Below are positions 31,533 to 41,277 of a DNA stretch of 64,000 nt, piece by piece. The notes under the pieces were generated by a model. The model saw only the letters and a list, made by a program, of their open reading frames with translations. It was not told the origin of the DNA and did no database searches. Within the stretch, counting starts at the first letter, position 1, and every line of letters begins with the position of its first letter. The position numbers and the translations under genes are program-made. The DNA is from Dorea_D sp963559605 (GTDB lineage: Bacteria; Bacillota; Clostridia; Lachnospirales; Lachnospiraceae), in contig CAUWLL010000007.1 of assembly GCA_963559605.1 (NCBI GenBank), positions 1-64,000 on the forward strand, read 5' to 3'.

Positions 31533-32447
31533 ATGAACTACATTCTGACAACAGACGGACTTACTAAGCAATATAAGCACTTTAAAGCTTTAGATAACTT
31601 TTCCATGCATGTCCCAAAAGGCTCTATCTACGGTTTTGTCGGAAAAAACGGCGCCGGAAAGACCACCTTGATACGATTGATCTGCGGACTGCAAAATCCT
31701 ACGTCCGGCGAATACCTTTTATATGGAAAGAAAGGTACAGATAAAGCTATAGCAAAAGCCCGCAGGCGAATGGGAGCGGTCGTGGAAACACCATCCATTT
31801 ATCAAAATATGACCGCAAGGGAGAACTTAAGACAACAATTTGACATCTTAGGACTTCCCTCTTACGAAGGAATAGACGAACTACTGTCACTCACCGGACT
31901 TTCCGACACCGGGAAGAAAAAAGCAAAAGACTTTTCCCTTGGTATGCGCCAACGCCTCGGCATTGCCATTGCACTTTCCGGAGATCCTGATTTTCTTGTA
32001 TTGGACGAACCTGCAAATGGCCTTGATCCTCAAGGTATTATTGAGATAAGAGAGCTGATCTTAAAGTTGAACAAAGAAAGACAGATCACAGTACTTATCT
32101 CCAGCCATATTTTAGACGAATTATCCCGTCTTGCCACACATTATGGATTTATCGATCATGGACAGATGATAAAAGAAATCAGTGCAAAAGATTTAGAAAG
32201 TGCCTGCCGCAAATGTACCAGAATCGAAGTCCGCGATACGCGCCCGCTTGCATATACACTGGACAAAATGGGCGTGGACTACAATATCCTATCTGATGAG
32301 ACCGCCGATATTTATGCAAAGATCAATCTCACACAGCTAGCACTTGCACTTGCCGAAGAGTCCTGTGACATTTACTCTGTGCAGGAAAAAGACGAAAGTT
32401 TAGAAAGCTATTACATCAGTTTGCTTGGAGGTGGAAAACATGAGTAG
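31533..32447 (+). CDS. ABC transporter ATPase, BcrA type
   Basis: 304 residues: Walker A GKNGAGKTTLIRLICG, signature FSLGMRQRLGIAIALS, Walker B LVLDEPANGLDP, plus the C-terminal extension (~220-304) typical of BcrA/lantibiotic-immunity ATPases. It energises the permease encoded next. Together with the two-component system this suggests export of, or defence against, a peptide antibiotic; the substrate is unknown. AAGGAGAG precedes the ATG. Confidence 0.85.
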   Translation: MNYILTTDGLTKQYKHFKALDNFSMHVPKGSIYGFVGKNGAGKTTLIRLICGLQNPTSGEYLLYGKKGTDKAIAKARRRMGAVVETPSIYQNMTARENLRQQFDILGLPSYEGIDELLSLTGLSDTGKKKAKDFSLGMRQRLGIAIALSGDPDFLVLDEPANGLDPQGIIEIRELILKLNKERQITVLISSHILDELSRLATHYGFIDHGQMIKEISAKDLESACRKCTRIEVRDTRPLAYTLDKMGVDYNILSDETADIYAKINLTQLALALAEESCDIYSVQEKDESLESYYISLLGGGKHE

Positions 32448-33285
32448 ATTATTACACGCCGGATATTATCGGTTGAGAAAAAACAAATTAACATGGGCAT
32501 GCCTTATACTGACAATTTCTTACTGCTTATTTATCTATGTTACGCAGTACCACAATATACGGCAATATGGAGGCGCTGTTTCTTTAGACCCTTTATTTTT
32601 TAATTTTGTAATCTATATGGGCATTCTGACCGCCGTACTGACCAGCCTTTTTATCGGAACGGAATATCACGACGGTACGATCCGCAATAAAATTGTCTGT
32701 GGGCTTTCCCGAAACAGTATTTATCTCTCCAACCTCCTGCTCTGCGTTTTTACAGGAACCATCCTCCTGCTGGTAAGTTTTTTGATCGGACTTTTGGTAG
32801 GGATTCCTTTATTCGGAACGTTTACCATGACAACACCGACCTTACTTTCTCTATGTATGATTTCTCTTTTGTCAACCTGGGCCTACATTTCTATCTTTAC
32901 GATGGTAACCACGTTAAGTCCCAGCCGGACAACCGCTGCCATACTCAATCTGCTGCTTGCATTTGGGCTTCTGTTTATCGGTATGATCATACTGAACAAG
33001 TTATGCCAGCCGGAATATATCCAGCAAGTAGTCGCCACGCCGGATACCGACGCAATCATTACCGGAGAAGCAGAACTGGAATGGGTGAAAAATCCGTTCT
33101 ATCTCACAGGGATGAAACGAGAAATCTATCAGCATCTTTTAGATTTTCTTCCTTCCGGGCAGGTCATGCAGATTTTTAACGAAAGCGCAACAAATATTCT
33201 CCGAATGATACTGTATTCCTTCTCTATCATTATCGGAACAAATGTCGTGGGACTTCTGCTGTTTCATAAAAAAAATATCAAATAA
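32440..33285 (+). CDS. ABC transporter permease, BcrB-like
   Basis: 281 residues from the ATG at 32440 behind GGAGGTGG, overlapping the ATPase by 8 bases. Six hydrophobic segments (e.g. LTWACLILTISYCLFIYVT, NFVIYMGILTAVLTSLFIG, GTILLLVSFLIGLLVGIPLF, TAAILNLLLAFGLLFIGMII, MILYSFSIIIGTNVVGLLLF) with GTEYHDGTIRNKI after the second, as in ABC-2 type permeases of the BcrB class. Partner of the upstream ATPase. Confidence 0.8.
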   Translation: MSRLLHAGYYRLRKNKLTWACLILTISYCLFIYVTQYHNIRQYGGAVSLDPLFFNFVIYMGILTAVLTSLFIGTEYHDGTIRNKIVCGLSRNSIYLSNLLLCVFTGTILLLVSFLIGLLVGIPLFGTFTMTTPTLLSLCMISLLSTWAYISIFTMVTTLSPSRTTAAILNLLLAFGLLFIGMIILNKLCQPEYIQQVVATPDTDAIITGEAELEWVKNPFYLTGMKREIYQHLLDFLPSGQVMQIFNESATNILRMILYSFSIIIGTNVVGLLLFHKKNIK

Positions 33286-33313
33286 CCATTCTGTCATAAC
33301 ACGAGGAACTGTC

Positions 33314-34207
33314 ATGCAAAGTCAAGTTTTAATAGGGGGAATCGCCAGTATATGTCTGCTGACGATTCTCATTCTGGCTATAAAATTACATATGATCCGA
33401 AAATCTGCGGATGAAATTTCTGAGTCTTTAACAGAACGATTATCGGAGGATACGAATACTCTGATCGACATCAGCTCAAAGGACTCCCATATGAGGCATC
33501 TTGCGTCCTCGATCAATCAGGAGTTAAAAACTCTGCGCTCGCAAAGGCACAAATTCCAACAAGGCGATTGGGAGCTCAAAGAAGCTGTCACCAACATTTC
33601 CCATGACCTCCGTACGCCATTAACTGCTATTTACGGTTATCTTTCCTTATTAGAGCAAGAAGATGTTTCTGAAAATGCCGAACGTTATCTTCGTATTATT
33701 AAAGAGCGTACAGACACACTGCACTCTTTGACCGAAGAACTGTTCAACTATTCCCTTGTAACGTCCTCCGATGATCTAACTTTAGAAGAAGTTGTACTGA
33801 ACAGCCAGCTGGAAGAAACTATTTCTGCTTACTACGCTTCTTTAAAAGGCTGTGGTATTACCCCGGAAATAACACTCCCGGATAAGAAAGTTGTAAGGAC
33901 ATTAAACAAGAAATCTCTGTCACGGATTTTTGGCAACATTATCAGTAACTGTATCAAATACAGTACCGGTGATCTAAAAATCACGCTCACGGAACAAGGA
34001 GAAATCACCTTCTCTAACTATGCCCCCGGCTTAGACGAGGTACAGGTAGGACAACTCTTTGAGCGGTTCTACACCGTTGAAAACGCCAAAAACTCTACCG
34101 GACTCGGCTTGTCCATTGCAAAAGCACTCACAGAACAGACAGGCGGTAAAATTACCGCCAATTATAAAGGCGGAATCCTCAGCATCCTGCTGATCTTCCG
34201 CCCTTAA
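33314..34207 (+). CDS. Sensor histidine kinase of the ABC module
   Basis: 297 residues from the ATG at 33314 (behind GAGGAACTG). One N-terminal membrane helix (LIGGIASICLLTILILAIKL) and almost no extracellular domain, then H-box NISHDLRTPLTAIYGYLSLL, N-box FGNIISNCIKYS, and G-box STGLGLSIAKALTEQTGGKI. Kinases without a sensor domain often take their signal from the associated ABC permease. Ends 39 bases before the convergent addA; no clear terminator is seen between them. Confidence 0.85.
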   Translation: MQSQVLIGGIASICLLTILILAIKLHMIRKSADEISESLTERLSEDTNTLIDISSKDSHMRHLASSINQELKTLRSQRHKFQQGDWELKEAVTNISHDLRTPLTAIYGYLSLLEQEDVSENAERYLRIIKERTDTLHSLTEELFNYSLVTSSDDLTLEEVVLNSQLEETISAYYASLKGCGITPEITLPDKKVVRTLNKKSLSRIFGNIISNCIKYSTGDLKITLTEQGEITFSNYAPGLDEVQVGQLFERFYTVENAKNSTGLGLSIAKALTEQTGGKITANYKGGILSILLIFRP

Positions 34208-34246
34208 TAAAGAATCCTTAATAAATACCGTGAATATGCAATCGTA

Positions 34247-37200
34247 CTACGGCAGCATAATCTCTTTCCCCAGTGTGAAGGAGTAGATTATCTTTTCTTT
34301 GACCTTCTTTCCTGTCAATTGCTCCAATGCTCTGGCGTAGTAATCCAGCTGGCCGTGGTATTTTTCTACTAATATATTTTCAGAAAATATCTGATCCGTT
34401 TTATAATCCAATACCACCAGCCCGTCCGGCTCTTCAAAGTATACGTCGATAATTCCCTGTACCAGTACTTTCTCCCCAGACATATCGTCCGGGTACACAT
34501 CCTGCGACGGAATACCGAGGACAAAAGGCTGCTCTCTCCTCAAACCTCCTGTTCCGGCGCTTGCCTGCATCCGTTTTGCACACGAGCTCTCAAAAAAACG
34601 CTTCAGATCTTCCACTTTAATACAAGATGACATCTCTTTGGTAAGCCTGCCGGATTCGCAGAATTTTTCAATTTCCTTCTCCAAGATCGCACAAGTCTTG
34701 TGCTCCTTACCATCCTCTGCTGTGTAGCTCTTTGTAAAATCCAGAAGTTCCAAGATCCGATGATATGCCGTACCTCTTGCAGCGCCGCCAAGTTCTTCTT
34801 CCTCTTGCAGGAACTTCGGGAGAAGAGGCACAACCTCCGGCTCCTCGTAGAGAAATTCACCTGCTTCTGTCGCTTCCTCTTTCAGATTTTCTTCTATATA
34901 GATACGTTTCTTTAATTCCGACACCGTAAATTTTAACTTCCGTTGCTTACTTTCCTCGTAAGGATAACTGTACGCAAACTGTTCCTTTAAAAATTCTTTC
35001 ACCTCGGGTTCGTATATCTTATTCGTATCCCAATTTCGAAGAACTGCCTTTGTCATCCGTTCTTTTACTTCCTCTTTTACTTCCCCGTGGATAATATCTT
35101 CCACATGAAGCACCCGGACTTCCATAGGGATTTCATCCGTCAGACGTATCATGGCAGGCAGGAGAAAATCCCAATAGGTCGCCGCCTTACTAAGCTGCAG
35201 AAAGGAAAGCTCCTGCTCTTTTCGGCTGCGGATAATATCATAAGCCGCCAGAACCTTCTCCGGCTCAGAAACCGTTCCGGTAATGATCAGCTTCTCTTTC
35301 GCACGGGTAAGGGCTACGTAAAGCACACGCAGTTCTTCCCCCAGACTGTCAAGAGCCTCTTCTTTCTGTATTGCCTTCTTAACAAGTGTCGGACTTTTTG
35401 TCCGCATTTCCAGATGGACTGCATCCATGCCGATCCCCAGCCCGGAATGCAGCACCACGCTACTTCTGGCATCCTGCATATTGAACCGCTTCCCCATGCC
35501 TGCCACAAAGACAATGGGGAACTCCAGACCTTTGCTTTTGTGGATCGTCATCACACGCACCGTATCGGACTGCTCATCTTCCACATTTGCCTCTCCGTAA
35601 TCCACATTGTATTTCTGTAACTCTTCCATATAACGGATAAAATGAAACAGCCCCTTGTAACCGGATGATTCAAACGCTCTTGCCTTTTCCGACAGCATCT
35701 CAAGATTTGCTTTTCTCTGCAAGCCGCCCGGAAGCATAGACACATAATCTCCGTAGCCCGTATCTCTGAGGATCTGAAATAACAGTTCGTGCATAGGCGT
35801 ATACGGCACAATCTCTTTCAGACCTTCCATCGTTCCCATGCACAGCTCCAGCTTTTCTCGTATCTCTTTCTCTTCCCCCTCAGCACGATATTTCATCACC
35901 GCCTCATGAAAAGGCACTTCTTTATATGCACTTTTTATGACCGCAAGCTCTGTCTCATCCAAATTGCCGATGGCAGAATGAAGAACTGCTGCCAGTGGAA
36001 TGTCCTGCCTGCGATTATCCAGTACTCTCAGATAATTCAGCAGAACGCCGATTTCCTGTGTGGAAAAATATCCCTCTCTCGTGCCCGCATATGCCGGAAT
36101 CCCTTCTGCATTCAACACCTCCGTAAAAACATCCGCGAATCCTTTGATACTCCTTGTCAGAATCACAATATCGGAATACCGCACCGGGCGAAGCTCACCC
36201 GTTCTCTTATCCGTCACTTGGGCAGATTGGCGCAGTTCCTTTATGCGCCCGGCGATCGCGCGGGCTTCCAGCTCTCGCTCTGTGGGCTTTTCAAGCCTTT
36301 CCCTTTCCGGCATCCAGGCATCCATATCCTTATCGATCACAAGAACTTCCGTCTCATTTTCCGCTCCATCTTTATAAGATGCCCCCACATAGAGCGCAGC
36401 CTCGGCATCGTAAGTGATCCCGCCGAGACTTCTGGTCATAATCTGTCGGAAAATGTAATTCACGCTATCCAGAACTTCTGCCCTGCTTCGGAAATTTTTA
36501 TGGAGATCGATACGTTGTGTGACAGAATCTTCGGTACTATATGCGTCAAACTTCTCCATAAAAAGTTCCGGCCTGGACAGGCGGAAGCGATAAATACTCT
36601 GTTTTACATCTCCTACCATGAAAATATTGTACCGGCCCTCAGAAACAGTGGAAATACTGGTCAGGATCGTTTCCTGTATCAGGTTACTGTCCTGATATTC
36701 ATCGATCATAATCTCTGCAAACTGTTCCTGGTATTCCTTTGCAACCGCCGAAGAGACAAACGTCTCTCCCTCTTTCTCTGTCAGGATCCGTAATGCATAC
36801 TGCTCCATATCCGAAAAATCAATGACATTTCCGGCGCGTTTTTTCTCCTCAAATGCAGACGCAAAGGCACGCACCAGATGTGTAAGCTCTTCTGCCATAG
36901 GTTTACATCTTTGCATATCCTCTAAAAGCCCCTCCGGTGTATCATAAAAATACTGACTCTTCATATCTTTTACCAGTCCTTTGACATCCTCCCGGATCGC
37001 CTTCACCTGCGCAATCTTTTCTTCGGACACCGTCTGGTCTTTATTCACCTTCAGACGCGCCCATTTTACATCCTTCATTTTCTGTGACAGCTCACAATAA
37101 GATTGTGACGACTGTAAAGTATCTATGATCTCCACGTCTTTTAATAATACACTCTCATAGACTGCCGGACCGTCCGCCTCCTGACAAATAGAGATTCCCT

Positions 37201-37897
37201 GATGCACCAGCTTCTCTGCATCCTCCAAATACTGTTTTATATTTTTTACGATCAGCTTTATATACGCGCTGTTTTCCAACTCCTCTAAAGTTTCTGCCCC
37301 ATACGCCTGCACACAAGAAACAAGCCATCCGTCTGCGTCCGGATAACTTCTGGAATAATCATAGATTTTCGAAACCAGTTCTTCAATCTTCTTATCGCTT
37401 TTACCTGTACTGTATGCCGAAGTAAAATCAAGAAATTCCTGTCTTCCCTCTGCATAATGTTCTTCCAGTACTTCCTCCAGCACATCATGTCTCAGAAGTT
37501 TTAACTCTCCCTCTTCGCCGATGCGAAAACCGGGATCCAGAGAAATAGCATGAAAATGATCTTTTATCACCGACAGACAAAAACTGTGGATCGTTGTAAT
37601 CCTGGCATTGTGTATCAGCGTCGCCTGTTGTTTCAAATGCTCGTTATCCGGGTCCTGTTCCAACGCTTTCTCAATAGCAGTACGGATACGCTCTTTCATC
37701 TCTGCTGCCGCCGCTTCTGTAAATGTCACGATCAGCAGCCGATCCACATCCATCGGGTTCTCTCCCTTTGTCAGCATCGTAATAATGCGCTCCACCAGAA
37801 CCGCAGTCTTACCGGAACCTGCCGCCGCAGACACAAGAATATTTCGGTCACGAAGATCTATCACTCTCTGTTGTTCTGTTGTCCATGATACGCTCAT
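34247..37897 (-). CDS. addA: AddA helicase-nuclease subunit
   Basis: 1216 residues. UvrD-type helicase: Walker A VSAAAGSGKTAVLVERI, motif II MIDEYQDSN, motif III GDVKQSIYRFR, motif V VRVMTIHKSKGLEFPIV, motif VI LYVALTRAK. The C-terminus carries the RecB-type nuclease (GTAYHRILELLDF, VVLDYKTDQ). With AddB it processes double-strand ends for recombination repair. It overlaps addB by 4 bases. A long frame on the opposite strand (35789-36793) is a shadow. Confidence 0.95.
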   Translation of the reverse strand: MSVSWTTEQQRVIDLRDRNILVSAAAGSGKTAVLVERIITMLTKGENPMDVDRLLIVTFTEAAAAEMKERIRTAIEKALEQDPDNEHLKQQATLIHNARITTIHSFCLSVIKDHFHAISLDPGFRIGEEGELKLLRHDVLEEVLEEHYAEGRQEFLDFTSAYSTGKSDKKIEELVSKIYDYSRSYPDADGWLVSCVQAYGAETLEELENSAYIKLIVKNIKQYLEDAEKLVHQGISICQEADGPAVYESVLLKDVEIIDTLQSSQSYCELSQKMKDVKWARLKVNKDQTVSEEKIAQVKAIREDVKGLVKDMKSQYFYDTPEGLLEDMQRCKPMAEELTHLVRAFASAFEEKKRAGNVIDFSDMEQYALRILTEKEGETFVSSAVAKEYQEQFAEIMIDEYQDSNLIQETILTSISTVSEGRYNIFMVGDVKQSIYRFRLSRPELFMEKFDAYSTEDSVTQRIDLHKNFRSRAEVLDSVNYIFRQIMTRSLGGITYDAEAALYVGASYKDGAENETEVLVIDKDMDAWMPERERLEKPTERELEARAIAGRIKELRQSAQVTDKRTGELRPVRYSDIVILTRSIKGFADVFTEVLNAEGIPAYAGTREGYFSTQEIGVLLNYLRVLDNRRQDIPLAAVLHSAIGNLDETELAVIKSAYKEVPFHEAVMKYRAEGEEKEIREKLELCMGTMEGLKEIVPYTPMHELLFQILRDTGYGDYVSMLPGGLQRKANLEMLSEKARAFESSGYKGLFHFIRYMEELQKYNVDYGEANVEDEQSDTVRVMTIHKSKGLEFPIVFVAGMGKRFNMQDARSSVVLHSGLGIGMDAVHLEMRTKSPTLVKKAIQKEEALDSLGEELRVLYVALTRAKEKLIITGTVSEPEKVLAAYDIIRSRKEQELSFLQLSKAATYWDFLLPAMIRLTDEIPMEVRVLHVEDIIHGEVKEEVKERMTKAVLRNWDTNKIYEPEVKEFLKEQFAYSYPYEESKQRKLKFTVSELKKRIYIEENLKEEATEAGEFLYEEPEVVPLLPKFLQEEEELGGAARGTAYHRILELLDFTKSYTAEDGKEHKTCAILEKEIEKFCESGRLTKEMSSCIKVEDLKRFFESSCAKRMQASAGTGGLRREQPFVLGIPSQDVYPDDMSGEKVLVQGIIDVYFEEPDGLVVLDYKTDQIFSENILVEKYHGQLDYYARALEQLTGKKVKEKIIYSFTLGKEIMLP

Positions 37898-40800
37898 GAC
37901 TGCTCCTCCTCTGCCTGCATAGCCTGAATGGCTTCTTCCATACTCATCTTTCCAATCTCCCGGTAACGGTACCCGGGTATCTTTGTATCAAAGCCACACA
38001 CATGACGGTAACTGCAATAATCACACCCGCTTTCCTGTCCTCTTCGGTATGGATTTGCAGATACCTCTCCGTCGAGAATCTGTTCCCTTGTCTTTTCTAT
38101 CTTCCCGACGGCATAGTTCATCATCGTCTCGAAGGCTTCTGAAGACACTGCCTTGGAAGTTTTAGAAAGACTTCCATCTTTATTATACTTCACCGGAATG
38201 ACCGCCGACTCTCCGCTCATACAATGATCCAGATGGTTCAGCACCTCATCTTTCAAATGAATGATCCCATCCGGCTTCAACTCTTTTAACACTGCTTCTT
38301 CCACCTGTTCCTGTGGCTGCTTCTCTACCAACGGCTCGTTGATCCGGTAATAGAATACCCCGGCAGGGACAACTTCCTTATCCGCGTGTCGTTTCTCTTG
38401 ATCCTTCACCGCCGCGTCCATATACACCATAAGCTGTAGCTGTAATCCATGATACAAGGCAGATATGTCAAACGCCTTATTTCCCGTCTTGTAATCCAAC
38501 ACTTTTACATAGATTTTATCGCCATCCTCACAAGTATCTACCCGGTCGATCTTACCATTTCCAAAGCGGAGCTCATACGCACCCGGCTTAAAATCTCCGG
38601 CTTCCAGCTGTTTCGTAAGCGCCCACACCGTACAGGTCAGCATCCGCTTCATGCGGACGATCATATATTCATTGCGCGCAGAACTGTAAAGCACAGAGTT
38701 TCCGTAATCTGTGACTGCCTCCTCCACACTTTCTTCAATATACTGCGCCCGCATTTGCGACGTCAAGGACGTCCAGCTCTCGTTACTTCTCTCCACCTTT
38801 CTTCCAAACCGCTCCAACGCCAGATGGCAGACATTTCCCAGATCCATCGCCTGAAAATCATATTCCTGCCGTTCCCGAAGTTCCAGTCCGTAAGTCAAAA
38901 AGTGTGCAAATGCACAGACGCAGAAACGCTCCATACGGGTAATACTTTTTTCAAATTCTGCCCCATACAGCTTTTCTGCCACTGCCTGCGTAAGCTGAGC
39001 CGACGGTTTCTTATAATATCCTGCCTGCAAAAATCTTTCTATTTTCTCCTGCCACTTGGGAGAGCTTCTATACCAGCTATAAAGCTCACACCAGATTTCG
39101 TCTAAAGTATTACTCTGAAATCCCCGGATCAGATACTCCATTCCCATCGTTTCTGTAAGCTCCCTAGCAGTCAGCCATTTTTTCTCTTCATCTTCCGTCA
39201 CAATCTGAGGATACAGCTTCTGCAAGTCCTGTACCAGATAGGACGGACGGATACTTTTTCCGTCAGAAGATACCTTGCTATAATAAATATCCAGTTTTTC
39301 CGAGGGTTTCGTCAGATTCATATACAGATAAAATTTCTGTACATAAGCTTTTTCCTTTCCCCCTGACGATAATGCCAGCTTTTCTTTGCTGAATTTTTCC
39401 CGGTCACGTTCGGACAATAATCCGGTGCGAAGCAAAGAACCCGGAAGATACACATCGTTAGCCCCCACGAACAAGAGCGCTTTTATGTCTTTCAGTCTTG
39501 TTCTCTCCATGTCTCCCACAACCACCTGGTCGGCTCCCGGAGGAATCACACCCACTCTTGCTTCCTCAAGTCCTGCATCCAGAAGTTTACAGTATTCGTT
39601 CAAACTGACTGCTTCATCCCCCAGAAGTTCCACAAATTTATCAAACAACTCAATCACGATCCGATAAATCTGCGCATACTCTTTGGCAAGGGCAAGTTCT
39701 CCGGAGGCTTTAAACTTCTCCTCCTGCGCGGCAAGACGCACTTGCAGATTCTCCCGCACCATAAATTCATAAACGGCAACGGTAATGTCCCGCACAGTCT
39801 TCTTCCTCTGTTTCAGTACAAACATCAGCGCATCTACTTTTTCCACCAATTCCACACGGCAGTGGTTCAGCCGTTCCAGCTCTTCCTCTTTCATTCCCTT
39901 CAAACGACGTACCCATTTTTCCTGCCAGCGTTTATACCCTTTGATCCCCACACCGATGACGTAATTTTCCAGCTCATCTGTCTGCTCATAGGTAAATCCC
40001 GCAAGATTGGTCCTCAAAAACCGAAAGACACTCTCATAAGTAAAATTCTGTTCTGCCATATTCAAAAGGCTTCTCAGATACTCCACAAAAGAATTTAAAA
40101 GAATGCTTCTCTTGTGATCCATAAATACCGGAATTTCATACTCTACAGCCGCCTGTTTCAGATAATCTCCATAGACCTCCATATCACTTACAATAACGCC
40201 AATGTCCCGACACCGGAACCCCTCCTTCCGCAGAAGGCGGCGGACATTTCCCATGGCATCGTAAGCTTCTTCCTTCGGATTTCTGGCAACATGGAGCCGA
40301 ATCGTCTCTGCGCTTTCATGCGTTGCATGTCCATACCGAAACAAATTTCTCTCCAAAAAAGCAAGTTCTTCGTTTTCCCGAAAACGATAAGGAACTTTCC
40401 CATACAGTTCCTCCGGCTCTTCTATCTCAATCTTCTCCTTCCTTGCAATGTCCACAAGAGACGTAACCATCTGCTTGCTCAGTCCGAAGAGCTGGTACGG
40501 ATGCCGATATACATACGGATTCTCCCGTTCATCCATGGTAACCGTTACCACCACTTCCCGACATTGTTTCAAAAGCTCTGCAAGCAAACGGTTCTGCACC
40601 GGAGTAAATCCTGTGAATCCATCCAGTACAACTGTACTGTTTTTCAAAAGCTCTGACTGCGTGACTACGCGGCTTAACACATCCAGAAGCTCCTCTTTTG
40701 TAATATATTTTTCTTCCAGATATTGTGTAAACGCTTCGTATAACAATTTAATATCCTGTAATTTATAATAAAGTCTGGAGGTCTCTCCCACAGACTCCAT

Positions 40801-41226
40801 CACTCTTTCCAACTCTTCACTTCCAATATCATACTGGACAAACTCGGAAATGACGGACTTTACTTCACTGATATACCCAAGCTTCTTCATATTGCCCCGC
40901 AGAACTTTCAAGTCCTTCTCACAATTCCCTGCAATTTTCCTGAGGATCAAGTTTTTTCCCTCATCATCCAGAACCGGCAACGCTCCTGCCCCGGTCTCTT
41001 CAAACACACGATAAGCAAGACGTGCAAAGCTAAGCACGTCGATATTCATAATGCCGCCCCGGTCATGCATGGTTACCAGATCTTTCTGTGTCTGCATGGT
41101 AAACTGCTCCGGCACTAATACGATATAATTTCTATCCGGATAACGGATAGACTGCTCGATAACATACCGATATAAAGAATGTGACTTTCCTGACCCCGAT
41201 GGTCCGAATATAAATTTTAAAGGCAT
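37894..41226 (-). CDS. addB: AddB helicase-nuclease subunit
   Basis: 1110 residues. Walker A GPSGSGKSHSLYRYVIEQS at the N-terminus, a degenerate helicase body, and a C-terminal nuclease (VLDYKTGNKAFD). Iron-sulphur cysteines at FCVCAFAHFLTYGLE and at the end (CDYCSYRHVCGFD), as in the 4Fe-4S-stabilised AddB of Bacillus. First gene of addBA; its ribosome site and start codon lie in a perfect hairpin (41221-41246). Confidence 0.95.
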   Translation of the reverse strand: MPLKFIFGPSGSGKSHSLYRYVIEQSIRYPDRNYIVLVPEQFTMQTQKDLVTMHDRGGIMNIDVLSFARLAYRVFEETGAGALPVLDDEGKNLILRKIAGNCEKDLKVLRGNMKKLGYISEVKSVISEFVQYDIGSEELERVMESVGETSRLYYKLQDIKLLYEAFTQYLEEKYITKEELLDVLSRVVTQSELLKNSTVVLDGFTGFTPVQNRLLAELLKQCREVVVTVTMDERENPYVYRHPYQLFGLSKQMVTSLVDIARKEKIEIEEPEELYGKVPYRFRENEELAFLERNLFRYGHATHESAETIRLHVARNPKEEAYDAMGNVRRLLRKEGFRCRDIGVIVSDMEVYGDYLKQAAVEYEIPVFMDHKRSILLNSFVEYLRSLLNMAEQNFTYESVFRFLRTNLAGFTYEQTDELENYVIGVGIKGYKRWQEKWVRRLKGMKEEELERLNHCRVELVEKVDALMFVLKQRKKTVRDITVAVYEFMVRENLQVRLAAQEEKFKASGELALAKEYAQIYRIVIELFDKFVELLGDEAVSLNEYCKLLDAGLEEARVGVIPPGADQVVVGDMERTRLKDIKALLFVGANDVYLPGSLLRTGLLSERDREKFSKEKLALSSGGKEKAYVQKFYLYMNLTKPSEKLDIYYSKVSSDGKSIRPSYLVQDLQKLYPQIVTEDEEKKWLTARELTETMGMEYLIRGFQSNTLDEIWCELYSWYRSSPKWQEKIERFLQAGYYKKPSAQLTQAVAEKLYGAEFEKSITRMERFCVCAFAHFLTYGLELRERQEYDFQAMDLGNVCHLALERFGRKVERSNESWTSLTSQMRAQYIEESVEEAVTDYGNSVLYSSARNEYMIVRMKRMLTCTVWALTKQLEAGDFKPGAYELRFGNGKIDRVDTCEDGDKIYVKVLDYKTGNKAFDISALYHGLQLQLMVYMDAAVKDQEKRHADKEVVPAGVFYYRINEPLVEKQPQEQVEEAVLKELKPDGIIHLKDEVLNHLDHCMSGESAVIPVKYNKDGSLSKTSKAVSSEAFETMMNYAVGKIEKTREQILDGEVSANPYRRGQESGCDYCSYRHVCGFDTKIPGYRYREIGKMSMEEAIQAMQAEEEQS

Positions 41227-41246
41227 AGGGTTTTCCTCCTATGCCT
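41221..41246 (-). promoter_or_regulatory. Hairpin enclosing the addB ribosome site and start codon
   Basis: AGGCATAGG pairs perfectly with CCTATGCCT around an 8-base loop. On the minus strand AGGAGGAAAA spans the 5' arm and loop, and the ATG lies in the 3' arm. Confidence 0.6.
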
Positions 41247-41247
41247 T

Positions 41248-41276
41248 AGTATATCATACCTTAAAATGTTCTCCAA
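41248..41276 (-). promoter_or_regulatory. Possible addBA promoter overlapping the end of dapF
   Basis: On the minus strand TTGGAG (41276-41271), 17 bases, TATACT (41253-41248). Its transcript would start within or just before the hairpin. Confidence 0.5.
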
Positions 41277-41277
41277 C

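Noticed and set aside
35789..36793. 334-codon open frame on the plus strand
   Set aside because: It is fully antisense to the strongly supported addA, with no ribosome site, no family features and a composition typical of a reversed coding strand.
38449..40656. Several long plus-strand frames (218, 180, 118 codons)
   Set aside because: All lie antisense to addB, which is intact; none looks like a protein family.
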